Translations under genes and position numbers: made by a program
The notes under the pieces: generated by a model
The model's database searches: none
What the model was told of the DNA's origin: nothing
Seen by the model: only the letters and a program-made list of their open reading frames with translations
In this document: piece by piece, positions 15,501 through 23,960 of the stretch
Position numbering within the stretch: position 1 is the first letter of the stretch
Layout: each line of letters starts with the position of its first letter
NCBI GenBank assembly: GCA_009930475.1
Contig: RZYC01000032.1
Location: 1-41,263 of the forward strand
Source: Spartobacteria bacterium
GTDB taxonomy: Bacteria > Verrucomicrobiota > Kiritimatiellia > RZYC01
Direction of reading: 5' to 3'
DNA length: 41,263 bases

Positions 15501-17863
15501 TCCTGAGAGCCGCCGAAACGGCTCCTGAAAATGCCACGCTGCTGCGCAATATTCTTTCACGGATGGGCAATATCGCGATCAAACCGATGACAACGGCACG
15601 ACCGCGCCGCGTCATTGATATGCTGTCAGACCTCACCCCGGCTGAAGCCATTGATGCCCAGTTCCTTGGAGGCCGCGTCATTTTAAGAGGCTTCGATGTT
15701 GAAATAACTCAACAAACAAGGCTTCAGCAACCACTGATCCGACTTTACTGGCAGATCCAGGGCGATGTGCCTGCCAGTCTCGGGGCCTCCGTACGCATTA
15801 TGACACGTAACCGGCGTACGATCGCATCCTACTACAACTTCTTTGCCAAGTCCTGTGAGGGCTTTGAAGCAGGAGCCCCGGTGCACGGAACCACCTTTAT
15901 TACAGAATTCACCTGTTCACCAGCCGCCCTTGCGGCCGATATACTGGAAATTGGCCTGGTATCAGAAGAAGGACGCATCCGTCACGCCACCATTGAAGGC
16001 TTGTCTCATCTGCAGATCATGGACTGGAGTGCCACCGTCAGCAAACCGATTATGCTCACGCCCGCTCAACTTCAATCCATACCTGTCGCTATTCAAGGGG
16101 CCACACCGGATGGAACACAGCGACTGAAGGAAATCATTCAGTCATTCCCCTTCACCACCCATTTCGTGCCCTATGCCGATGCGGCCAGACATCCCGGCTG
16201 TATTGTGCTCACCTACAAGGAAACCGACCGTGCCAGCAATATGAACCTGCAGAGCTGTCACGGCATGTTTCTGCTAAAAACCAAAGATCTCGGCGTTGAA
16301 GTGCTCGGGGCTTCGGACAGCGCTCTGATAAACGGGTTTGCTTCAACATTGCGTCATCAGTATGACATGCACTGGTATCTGCCCGACACACAGTTTGCCT
16401 CCGGTCCATCGGATCAGCCACTGAGAATTGATCCGCTGAGCATACTGGATGCACCGTCATTCGACTGGCGTTATTTAAGCTCTTCTGCTCGAGATTATCC
16501 GGCCTGGTGCCGCTTTCAGGGATTATCTGTTGTCGGTGATCGACCGGAAATGGAAGCAGGCTTTCATCACAATCTGCATCGTATTTTCACCGAAAATTCA
16601 GAGCACTCGGACACCCCGGACTGGGCTCCTCTGCTGGACGGAATGCGAACATGGCCCACCAACCAGAACTGGCAGCCCTGTCTCAGTGCCACATCGCTGG
16701 TTGATCACTGTGTCCAATATGTACAGCAGACCGCTGCCGAACATCCGGAGCAGACCATCGTATCGCTGTCCGTCAACGACAGCAGCAACTGGTGTCAATG
16801 CGCAGACTGCAAGATGCTGTGTTCCAAAAGGGATCAAACACATCCGGCGGCCATCCGCTGGTGGAGTCAGCCCTACTGGACCGCCGTACAGACCATAGCT
16901 CAGAAGGTTCCCTCGATTCAACTGGGTGCCTATGCCTATATTAATGTGCAGGAAGCCCCGAATTTCCTGCTGGCCGACAATGTGCATGTCATGCTTTGCG
17001 AGAATAGTTCAGGTAATTATATTCATGGCTATCGCCGGCGCAACCAGATGCTGATCGACCAATGGCTTAATCAGTGCACCCATGTCAGCCGTTATGACTA
17101 TGCCGCACTGGCTTCATGGATCATGCCTCGCTATGCGCCTGATGCACTGCAATCCGGAATATACGATACCTACGTCACCGGAATACGGGATATACTCATG
17201 GAGGATCCATGGATCCCCGGAATGGAAGGGCCGCTGCCATGGCTGCTCGCACGTTGTTTATGGAATCCGCTCGAACAAACGGAGAAACCCTTGCAGGAAC
17301 AGTTCTGCAGCGATATGTTCGGTTATGCGGCCAAGCCTATGAATCTATATCTAAATGCATTACAGGAAGCATGGACCAATGAGCCATCCCATCTCTTTTT
17401 TGACGGACTCTATGATATTCAACGACAGACCGTCCGCTTTCCGGAGGAACGCTGCGAACAACTATTGGCACTGCGCAACGAAGCGCTGGCTCGAACCACA
17501 GGGAATGAAAAGGATACCGCACGTGTGCATGCTGTGACAGATCCCTTCACGTTGTCCGTACTTTTTGCAAAAGAATCCCAGCTGATGCGGAAGCTTTATT
17601 ACTTCCCCACATCGATTGAACAAATGCTCAAACAAAAACAGGAGCTGGAGGAACTGGAAAAGACGATCGAAAAACGAGAGCATATGATAGATGAGTTAAA
17701 TGCACGGCCATGGGGAAAAGCCTATATTCGTATGCTTGGATATGGACAGTCTCTGGACAAATTTAACGCAAAGGAAAAGCTGCGTATTGAGGACGCAGTA
17801 CAGCGCCTACGGGCTCTGGACGCGGCAACTCAGGATCTTTACTTCACGGTGGATCCGCTCTAG
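12584..17863 (+). CDS. Giant fusion: O-antigen-ligase-like polymerase + TPR-like region + beta domain + DUF4838
   Basis: A 1759-aa protein. Residues about 20-460 are a polytopic membrane domain of the O-antigen ligase/Wzy_C type, with FSSPNALGGFLAI near 180 and GRLDIWSSAMELFRTHPWGVGAG near 319, then VDLAHNDFIQFVCEYGIVG. A His/Arg-rich cytosolic-looking linker (near 470-478) precedes the last membrane helix (about 488-508). Residues about 510-1010 are helical and TPR-like. Residues about 1030-1160 form a beta domain resembling those that follow membrane glycosyltransferases (GRVILRGFDV, IRLYWQI). Residues about 1170-1660 match DUF4838, an alpha-glucuronidase-like family, with FASTLRHQYDMHWYLPD and SLSVNDSSNWCQCADCK. 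A coiled coil follows at about 1680-1740. It likely polymerises or ligates a glycan while an exported C-terminal part acts on it (inference). First gene of a three-gene operon. Confidence 0.88.
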   Translation: MSNVAEESSGIQTVMKYPWQALVICLMCITAFWATLPYGGAPYWARHILVALCMGITAVGCFTSKKTATTHEQRQYASVTLFLGAFMALLLWNAVQVWLPEWKTQLSCNTYLSMTALQLGFAYLCILLICRRILIDVELVRGMIIAVTLVAGIQSIWATMTGSAGAWNNAAFANARYIGTFSSPNALGGFLAISIPMGMGLLFREFSMITEELDRKRLAHILASQRIQRRIIFILGIMALWFAQLVTLLMTASRGAVASTVTILIIGLGFYFIEQLRKPGQNKLLIRMLILFIVIVGACFTGIAMLWSRVESGGITSGGRLDIWSSAMELFRTHPWGVGAGCFVEAIPGFQHPGWGGIRVDLAHNDFIQFVCEYGIVGAGLLLLAGLSFTVFCLRNLFRRHRSETIWFWRGACLAVLAGSIHALVDFNLSSRPAVTFLFVLALGTALSYRSSIHHQYISDRKHGSAPASPSHHHHHRRRHRRQPIAIPTLLFRLALASILLCIAGLNIRWAKVDIVAQSVWETSGGRPDPYIWLKTSRKTSDDYQPVMFSNPFHNYLLALANVNHYRSQLTDLIAMTSTNNPDIPQSTITAMIRVGLSDEKTRRYAAIRDWMTHAHELAPLNPDYVAQLGVAELVLFDTGGSTDESLLRSGLDYIDTAASMAPNDVKVQETALQAYSDLMSSPTYTGDRDELRQRLVLCGDKLLEIQDGSGVNVISAWLNAGLNLESILQRDISPASLWYLYNHYNQELDAHHALACLQRLSETDFKQKRGRFVTTTEVAREKSDASQRMRLNRELLNWHVRRRNWEAYRDSLSERENILAHNINARIQTLPSESAITEPLERRTLHTIADSTGLTTDWQLTFIRLQYNNMDQRTANRLLGSLMLNARPFSAAQLTTLQSLRKNYQEAMTQTVRELIDGRQAMADNRHRDAIDIFEGLVSSADTPFLYRSAIETLIATCYDALHLPQAAARHLLRAAETAPENATLLRNILSRMGNIAIKPMTTARPRRVIDMLSDLTPAEAIDAQFLGGRVILRGFDVEITQQTRLQQPLIRLYWQIQGDVPASLGASVRIMTRNRRTIASYYNFFAKSCEGFEAGAPVHGTTFITEFTCSPAALAADILEIGLVSEEGRIRHATIEGLSHLQIMDWSATVSKPIMLTPAQLQSIPVAIQGATPDGTQRLKEIIQSFPFTTHFVPYADAARHPGCIVLTYKETDRASNMNLQSCHGMFLLKTKDLGVEVLGASDSALINGFASTLRHQYDMHWYLPDTQFASGPSDQPLRIDPLSILDAPSFDWRYLSSSARDYPAWCRFQGLSVVGDRPEMEAGFHHNLHRIFTENSEHSDTPDWAPLLDGMRTWPTNQNWQPCLSATSLVDHCVQYVQQTAAEHPEQTIVSLSVNDSSNWCQCADCKMLCSKRDQTHPAAIRWWSQPYWTAVQTIAQKVPSIQLGAYAYINVQEAPNFLLADNVHVMLCENSSGNYIHGYRRRNQMLIDQWLNQCTHVSRYDYAALASWIMPRYAPDALQSGIYDTYVTGIRDILMEDPWIPGMEGPLPWLLARCLWNPLEQTEKPLQEQFCSDMFGYAAKPMNLYLNALQEAWTNEPSHLFFDGLYDIQRQTVRFPEERCEQLLALRNEALARTTGNEKDTARVHAVTDPFTLSVLFAKESQLMRKLYYFPTSIEQMLKQKQELEELEKTIEKREHMIDELNARPWGKAYIRMLGYGQSLDKFNAKEKLRIEDAVQRLRALDAATQDLYFTVDPL

Positions 17864-17868
17864 TTACT

Positions 17869-19095
17869 ATGAAAAAGCAGATCGTTATCATTACGGGCAT
17901 CGCCCTGCTGATTGCTGCGCCCCTGGCGGGTGGACTGGTTCGTGGCCTGCCGGCTCATTTCCAGCATTTCCCGCCACTGCTTTCCCGCAGCCCTGTGCCG
18001 TCTGAGGCCCTCTGGCCGGTCTGTCTGCTGTTTGTCGCGCTGCTGGTACTCGTGCTCAGTGTTTTTATTCAGCCAGAAGCATTTAAGTTTTCTCCGGCAA
18101 AAGTGAAGGAAATGGAAAAGCCGAAAGAACCGGATATAAACAATATCACTCTTTCTGCATCAGATGTGTTCGATGCGCAAACCATCACACTGCCTCCGCT
18201 TCGCCGACGTTTACCCGTGTTCGGCTGGTGCGGCATCTCCCTTATACTGCTCACATTCCTGGTTATCATTCTTCCCTTCCATTGGCTGGATCACCCCAAA
18301 AAATACGCCCGTTTTTCCATGATATTCGGGTTATATTTGTTTATCGATGCAGAGAATTTCCTTCACCACTGCGAGTCCATTATTCGATCCACGCCACGTT
18401 TACAATGGCTTTTGTTCCCTATTTCCTCGCTGATCTGGTGGTATACAGAATTCCTTAACCGGATCACCGGATATTGGTATCTGAATGGAATCAATGACTA
18501 CTCCGGCACGCAGTATATTATTCAGATGACCCTTGATTTCGCCCCGGTTCTTCCGCTGTTTCTGACGATACGTAACGCATTGGTGTATAACAGGAAGTTC
18601 CACATAGCGTTTGGTTGTGGACTGCCGTTTAAACCGGATATGGAAATATTCTCTTTTCTATCAACATGTGTCGGTATTCTCGGAATGTTCCTTATCGGTT
18701 TGTTTTCGGATTACTTCTTTTTTTGCGTCTATCTGGCTCCGCTTTCCGTGCTCTTCGGCATTTTAATTCTTTGTGATATACGCATCATTCTCGATCCCTT
18801 GCAACACGGCAATTATGTCCCGCTTATGGCCACACTGCTGGCTGGATTGCTCCTCGGCGTGCTGCTGGAATTTACTAATTCCCTGGTCTGGCCGCAGCTG
18901 GTTCATCACATTCCCTACATCAATATGGGGAAACTCTTCGGGATGCCCGTGGCGGCTTATAGCGGCTACATAATCTTTGGTGCACTGTTGTGGTGCATGT
19001 ATGTTATGCTTTTGAACTTGCTTCCCGATTCTGCCATCACTTACTTTGGGGTCGATAAACAAGGCGAACCCCTCACCCCTCCATCAGCCGATTGA
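17869..19095 (+). CDS. Unrecognised polytopic membrane protein
   Basis: A 408-aa inner-membrane protein that I cannot place in a named family. About eight to nine transmembrane helices are visible: two near the N-terminus (residues 4-25 and 47-68), a cytosolic-looking linker with a KPKEPDINN segment to about residue 115, and then a membrane core. Aromatic-rich motifs WWYTEFLNRITGYWYLNGIND (residues about 188-208) and LLEFTNSLVWPQLVHHIPYIN (about 327-347) carry conserved-looking Glu, Asn, Trp and His residues that could form a polar site. It starts 5 bases after the polymerase fusion stop and ends 7 bases before the GHL10 gene, so it almost certainly works with both. Possible roles are an accessory flippase-like, acyl-transfer or anchoring factor; none is shown by the sequence. 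Confidence 0.85.
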   Translation: MKKQIVIITGIALLIAAPLAGGLVRGLPAHFQHFPPLLSRSPVPSEALWPVCLLFVALLVLVLSVFIQPEAFKFSPAKVKEMEKPKEPDINNITLSASDVFDAQTITLPPLRRRLPVFGWCGISLILLTFLVIILPFHWLDHPKKYARFSMIFGLYLFIDAENFLHHCESIIRSTPRLQWLLFPISSLIWWYTEFLNRITGYWYLNGINDYSGTQYIIQMTLDFAPVLPLFLTIRNALVYNRKFHIAFGCGLPFKPDMEIFSFLSTCVGILGMFLIGLFSDYFFFCVYLAPLSVLFGILILCDIRIILDPLQHGNYVPLMATLLAGLLLGVLLEFTNSLVWPQLVHHIPYINMGKLFGMPVAAYSGYIIFGALLWCMYVMLLNLLPDSAITYFGVDKQGEPLTPPSAD

Positions 19096-19102
19096 CTAAT
19101 AA

Positions 19103-21538
19103 ATGAATAATCTATCCAACTCTTTTTTTCGATTCCTTTATGTGCTGTGTCTGGCCGGCTGCTGGCTGCTGCCGTCACCGGGACGTGCCGATACACTCAT
19201 TGATGATTTTTCTTATCGCACGCAGGCGGATGCACGAAAAAGCTGGATAGCCCGGGATAATTCGGAAGAGGTGCTTTTTAATCCCTATAATCCGAAAAGC
19301 CTGATTTTCCCTTTGCCATATAATAAACCTGCCGATCGCTATTACTGGGATCACCCGGCATCCCTGAATTTGTCTTCGTACAACAGCTTTGAACTGGATA
19401 TGTCTGCGGCACAGCCTGAAGCATCCCGTGCCGTTTCGATTTATTTTAAAAGCGGATCAGGCTGGTATGAGTGGACCGCACCCCTTCCGCATAGCGGACG
19501 GCAGATTCTGAACATCATGAAATCTGATTTCAAGGAATTGAATCAGCCAGCAGGCTGGGATAAGATCAGTATGGTTCGTTTCAGTGCGTGGAAAGGACAA
19601 GCCATTTCGTCGTCCGTCATCCTTCATTATTTCCAGGCACGAGAAACCCCTGTCCTACTGGTACGCGCTACAGATTCAGCACCCAATGCCGGCGAAATCA
19701 ATGCATCCAGACGTGCCGCAGACCGAATCAGCCGATGGCTGCAGAACATCGGCATACCCCATAGTATCGTCACCGACGACCAACTGTCCGCATCATTGCT
19801 GCGGACGGCAAAACTAACCGTTCTCTGCTATAATCCGTCTCTGCCCCTCAATGAAAAAAAACTCCTTCAAAACTATTTGCGCCAAGGAGGAAAACTTTTT
19901 GTGTTCTATAGCTCCGATGCCTCTCTTGCCCAGCTTATGGGCATGCGCATCGGTGCTTATACCCCACAAAAATATTCGGATCAGTTCAGCTCCATCCGCT
20001 TTAATAATCCATCATTATGGAATGTCCCGCCCACAATATACCAACATTCCTGGAATATTCGCCCAGCTTATCCGCAGAGCGACAACGCGCGCATTATCGC
20101 CGAATGGTACGACGGAAAGGGTAAATCCACCGATCTGCCTGCCATCACCATGAGCAACCACGGCCTCTGGATATCACACATCCTGCTCGATGATGATATT
20201 CAAGCCAAAGAACAGCTACTGCTGGGGCTGATCGGGCGTATCGTTCCCTCGATTTGGCCTCGCTGCGCATGGCTTACACTGCACCGATCTGGACGCGTGG
20301 GCCCCTACCGCAATCTCAACGAAGCTTTTACGGCGATCAATGCGCTGTCACGTAAAAACGGGACAAACCAGCGCATGGTCGAAGCATTGCTAAAGAAATC
20401 ACAGAGCCTGTTCAGCAAAATGCTTGATGCCTATGAACAAAAGCAGTTTTCCGATGTCATTGTCTATAACCGCGAGCTGGAACAGACCCTGACCGAAGCC
20501 TATGCTCGCTCACTTGCGCCTGAATCACCGGAGATCCGGGCCATCTGGGATCATGACGGAACGGGGCTCTATCCTGGAAACTGGGATCGTACCGCGCGTA
20601 TTATCGCGCGGAGCGGCCTGAACACGATCCTTGTTAATGTGGCATGGGGCGCCAGTGCCCACTACAGCAGCCAGTTTCTGCCATTGTCGGATACATTCCG
20701 CACCTATGGCGACCAACTGCAGCAATGCGTCACTGCCGCCGATAAATATCATCTTAAAACCTATCCGTGGATTATTTGCTGGAATATGAACGGACTGCCC
20801 CCGGACACCATCGATCAGTTGCGCAAAGATGAACGACTTCTCTACACTGCGGACAACAAAGAAACCCAGTGGCTGAATCCCGCCCACCCTGCTAATCAAA
20901 AGCTGCTGATCAATGTCTGCCGCGAACTGGTTTCCCATTATGATGTTGAAGGCATTCATCTCGACTATATCCGCTACCCGGATAAAAACACCGGGTTTGG
21001 TAACTTCTCGCGTAAGCAATTCATGGCAGATCATCCTAAACTACCTGTAAAATGGCCACAGGATGTGCGACCGGGTGGACGTTTCGCCGATATCTTTAAT
21101 CAGTGGCGAACCCAGCAGATCAATACGCTTGTTCAGCAGATCAAATCAGCCATCCAAAAGGAGAAACCACAGTGTAAACTTACAGCGGCTGTCTATGGCG
21201 GCTATCCCGGCTGCATCGACTCCATTGCGCAAGACTGGGGACTATGGCTTCAGCGTGGCTGGATCGATTCGGTATTCCCCATGAATTATACGCCCGATGC
21301 CGCCTCATTTAAGCTATTACTTTCCAAACAGATCGCCTTACCGCGTGCAAAAGGCCGCATCATCCCCGGCATTGGAGTCACGGCCAGCGAAAGTCAGCTC
21401 AGTGCCGCCGACACCATTGAGCAGATTCTCATCACCCGTGAAGCACACACCCAGGGATTTGCGCTCTTCAAACTCGATTCAACCCTCGAAAACAACATAC
21501 TCCCCCTGTTACAGCTAGGCCTTACCCGCCCCGAATAA
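19103..21538 (+). CDS. Secreted GHL10 (DUF187) glycoside-hydrolase-like protein
   Basis: An 811-aa exported protein. Residues 1-29 form a signal peptide (ending PGRA). Residues 30-185 look like a carbohydrate-binding-type beta sandwich (DDFSYRTQADARKSW, SLNLSSYNSFELDMSAAQ). Residues about 187-290 resemble a class I glutamine-amidotransferase-like/ThuA fold (KKLLQNYLRQGGKLFVFYSS). Residues about 470-811 are the GHL10 TIM barrel of family-10-like hydrolases, with IRAIWDHDGTGLYPG, GLNTILVNVAWGASAHYSS, HLKTYPWIICWNMN, VEGIHLDYIRYP and GWIDSVFPMNYTPD. The Asp in HLDYIRYP and nearby acidic residues are candidate catalytic groups. No clear Shine-Dalgarno precedes the ATG, so translation may be coupled to the membrane protein 7 bases upstream. 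It probably trims or remodels the polysaccharide made by the operon, outside the inner membrane. Confidence 0.9.
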   Translation: MNNLSNSFFRFLYVLCLAGCWLLPSPGRADTLIDDFSYRTQADARKSWIARDNSEEVLFNPYNPKSLIFPLPYNKPADRYYWDHPASLNLSSYNSFELDMSAAQPEASRAVSIYFKSGSGWYEWTAPLPHSGRQILNIMKSDFKELNQPAGWDKISMVRFSAWKGQAISSSVILHYFQARETPVLLVRATDSAPNAGEINASRRAADRISRWLQNIGIPHSIVTDDQLSASLLRTAKLTVLCYNPSLPLNEKKLLQNYLRQGGKLFVFYSSDASLAQLMGMRIGAYTPQKYSDQFSSIRFNNPSLWNVPPTIYQHSWNIRPAYPQSDNARIIAEWYDGKGKSTDLPAITMSNHGLWISHILLDDDIQAKEQLLLGLIGRIVPSIWPRCAWLTLHRSGRVGPYRNLNEAFTAINALSRKNGTNQRMVEALLKKSQSLFSKMLDAYEQKQFSDVIVYNRELEQTLTEAYARSLAPESPEIRAIWDHDGTGLYPGNWDRTARIIARSGLNTILVNVAWGASAHYSSQFLPLSDTFRTYGDQLQQCVTAADKYHLKTYPWIICWNMNGLPPDTIDQLRKDERLLYTADNKETQWLNPAHPANQKLLINVCRELVSHYDVEGIHLDYIRYPDKNTGFGNFSRKQFMADHPKLPVKWPQDVRPGGRFADIFNQWRTQQINTLVQQIKSAIQKEKPQCKLTAAVYGGYPGCIDSIAQDWGLWLQRGWIDSVFPMNYTPDAASFKLLLSKQIALPRAKGRIIPGIGVTASESQLSAADTIEQILITREAHTQGFALFKLDSTLENNILPLLQLGLTRPE

Positions 21539-21578
21539 ACCTAAAAGAGGAGAAATAACCCGGCTGTTTTTATCGTAC

Positions 21579-21928
21579 ATGACGAAAGAGGAAACGGACG
21601 ATCCCCTAGTGAACATGACGTGGGGCTACATCCAGTTTGCGCAAGATGAACCGCAGTACTTTCAGATGATGTTTGCCGACACCACCCCCGGGCACTTGCC
21701 GACTATTTCCAAAAACGGCAGGAAGTCGAAATGCTGCATAAAGAAACGATCAGGCGGCATCCTGTGTATGGAAAACTGACTGATGAACAGCGTTCACAGC
21801 TGATGATTATTACGTATCTATATGGCCACGGCATCGCGGATTTATGTCGATCATCCCCGTCAGAAACCCCGTCGCTGGAAGACGTCATTCGAGTTTTCGC
21901 GATCGTTTATCAGGGTGTCCGGAATTAA
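21579..21928 (+). pseudogene. TetR-family regulator remnant (C-terminal ligand domain, frameshifted)
   Basis: Two overlapping frames together read as the C-terminal ligand domain of a TetR/AcrR regulator. The first gives NMTWGYIQFAQDEPQYFQMMFADTT. The second gives ALADYFQKRQEVEMLHKET, then GKLTDEQRSQLMIITYLYGHGIADLC and the end IRVFAIVYQGVRN. The shift falls at the C/G run near 21685-21692. The N-terminal DNA-binding domain is missing: the frame upstream runs back only into the end of the GHL10 gene. The residual sequence is too short to bind DNA, so it is a decayed fragment. A sequencing indel could explain the frameshift but not the missing N-terminal half. Confidence 0.75.
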
Positions 21929-21951
21929 AGAATTAAAGAAGGGAAAGAAGC

Positions 21952-21987
21952 ATGAAGCACTGGGATTTAGTATCTAAAAAAATCGAG
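21952..21987 (+). pseudogene. Possible truncated 5' end of a gene following the TetR remnant
   Basis: After the TetR remnant, GGGAAAGAAG precedes an ATG at 21952 reading MKHWDLVSKKIE. The frame then runs only into the antisense of the chemoreceptor gene before stopping. This looks like the first dozen codons of a regulator-linked gene (for instance a transporter) cut off where the chemoreceptor 3' end begins. It is short, so coincidence cannot be excluded. Confidence 0.25.
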
Positions 21988-23920
21988 ACCGCATGGTTTT
22001 CTCATACATCTTCGGTTCATACCCGGCACCCAGCAGGGGTGGACACTCAGGCTCAGCACTTAATAATGCCAGCAAGGCTTTCGACTGCTCATCCACGGCT
22101 GTGGCGGAAGACATAATCAGGCCGGCCGTTGAATGGTCGCGGCGACAGACCTCCTGCACATGCGTTAACTCCGAAGTAATGTCCATAATTTCATCGGATT
22201 GGCGCTTGGAGGCAACAGCAATATCTTCTGCCAGTTTAGCGGTTATTTTAACGCCTTCTTCAATTTCGCCAAAAGATTCCGCGACTTGTTCTGCGATACT
22301 GGTGCCGTTATTCATTATTTCAGCAGAATCATTGATGAGTTCGGATATTTCTTCGGCGGCATGGGCACTGCGCCCGGCAAGATTCCGCACTTCATCGGCG
22401 ACAATCGCAAATCCCTTGCCAAACTGACCGGCTCTGGCGGCTTCAACAGCGGCATTTAAAGCCAAAAGATTGGACTGAAAAGCGATATCATCAATCACCT
22501 TAATGATTTTAACAATCTCGTCACTGGCCGTTGTGATGTCGTCCATCGAATTAATCATCTCGTCCATGCGTTCGCGCCCAACAGCTGAAGCAGAACGAAC
22601 TCCGGCTGACTGCTCTTTGACCTCATCGGCATTTTGCCCGCTATGCCGGCTATGCACACTCAGCTGACGGGCGGAGGTTATAAGTTTGTCCATAGCGGTT
22701 AGCTGCGAACAAGCACCTTGCAATAGATCATTGCTCTCTGCACTGATCGTTTCCATTCCGGAGTTCATCTCGGATGTCAACTGAACCATGTTGCAGTGCC
22801 TATTGGCTATATGATCCAAACTGCAATTGATCAAATCCTGAAGCTCGCGAAGCGTCCCCTGATAATTACCGGTCATCTTTTGGGTAAAATCGTCCCGCAG
22901 TACTGCTTCCATAACGTCTTTTATTTCTTCTACGGGCTGCTGGATCTGTTTCACCATGGAATCCACAGACGCTATCAGCCTCCTAAATTCTCCAGGATAG
23001 GGATCGGCATCGATCTGCGCTCCTAAATGACCACAAGCCAGTTCATCCGTAAGTGCATTAATATCCATGACCACCTGCTGAATGAGACGACCAGTTTTCC
23101 TGAGGTCACGATTTATATCATCCGCGTCAGCCACCGTTGCAACATCGCCCTCCGAAAGGGCTTTTGCCAATGACCGCTCATCGGCTAGACGGACACTTAG
23201 TGCTTCGAGTGCAGATGATATCTGCCCAAACATATCGTAAACAGATGGAATACCGGCGGCGTCTCCGATCTCGCAGGGCGCGCAAAGAACTCCACCCGCG
23301 AGTGCGCTCAAATCATTGACAATCTTTTCGGTTTCCCTGTGTTGAAAACGCGATATGCACTGAGCGGTTTCTGTGAGCTGTTGTATTTCCGCTCTGTCTT
23401 GAACGGCGCTTTTTGCGGCTTTGTCAAGGTCGGCGACAATGACGTCGATGGTACAATTCATGTCGTTTATCATGCGGCCTATTTCACCGCCGAAACGTTC
23501 TGCTTCACAGCGGTAACGAAAATGGCCCGATGCGATATGCTGCGATGTCTGGCGCATTTCACCATGGGCATCATGCAAAACAGCACACAGATTTTTAACT
23601 GCTTCCGCAGCCGGGGTTAATATACTGCCCGCAGAAAGCCTCAGGTTTGAATCGGATTCGCCACCTGCCAGTTTAGTGAGAGACTGCGTTATCGCTTCGA
23701 CATCGCATACAAGTCGACACTGAAGTCGCCGGGCGAGAATTACAGCGACGAGGAGTATTGGTGGCCCCGCCAGCGCCATATTGCGGGCAACGGGTTTGAC
23801 GATCTGGCGAGAACCACCATTAAAATCGCGATCCTTTTCATAAATATAGGAAACAAATCCAATCATAATAATGGCTATTAAAGAAAAAATCATACTATGC
23901 ATCTGTATCTTCGAGTTCAA
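21974..23920 (-). CDS. Methyl-accepting chemotaxis protein with minimal periplasmic loop
   Basis: A 648-aa chemoreceptor. Two N-terminal membrane helices (about residues 8-27 and 46-65) enclose only about 20 periplasmic residues, so there is no extracytoplasmic ligand domain. A long cytoplasmic part with several HAMP-like segments (for example ITQSLTKLAGGE, MRQTSQHIASGHFRYR, INALTDELACGHLG, VMEAVLRDDFTQ) leads to the signalling hairpin IDDIAFQSNLLALNAAVEAA, with GFAIVADEVRNLA. No C-terminal CheR-docking pentapeptide is visible. The TTG start at 23920 is chosen because AGGAGG lies 6 bases upstream; the longer frame overlaps the previous gene. It is the last gene of the PTS operon, 40 bases after the PRD regulator, which suggests it senses PTS phosphorylation state from the cytoplasm (inference). 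Confidence 0.93.
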   Translation of the reverse strand: MNSKIQMHSMIFSLIAIIMIGFVSYIYEKDRDFNGGSRQIVKPVARNMALAGPPILLVAVILARRLQCRLVCDVEAITQSLTKLAGGESDSNLRLSAGSILTPAAEAVKNLCAVLHDAHGEMRQTSQHIASGHFRYRCEAERFGGEIGRMINDMNCTIDVIVADLDKAAKSAVQDRAEIQQLTETAQCISRFQHRETEKIVNDLSALAGGVLCAPCEIGDAAGIPSVYDMFGQISSALEALSVRLADERSLAKALSEGDVATVADADDINRDLRKTGRLIQQVVMDINALTDELACGHLGAQIDADPYPGEFRRLIASVDSMVKQIQQPVEEIKDVMEAVLRDDFTQKMTGNYQGTLRELQDLINCSLDHIANRHCNMVQLTSEMNSGMETISAESNDLLQGACSQLTAMDKLITSARQLSVHSRHSGQNADEVKEQSAGVRSASAVGRERMDEMINSMDDITTASDEIVKIIKVIDDIAFQSNLLALNAAVEAARAGQFGKGFAIVADEVRNLAGRSAHAAEEISELINDSAEIMNNGTSIAEQVAESFGEIEEGVKITAKLAEDIAVASKRQSDEIMDITSELTHVQEVCRRDHSTAGLIMSSATAVDEQSKALLALLSAEPECPPLLGAGYEPKMYEKTMRSRFF

Positions 23921-23960
23921 AACAAGCCTCCTCTGAATTGTTACAATGGACAAATAACAC

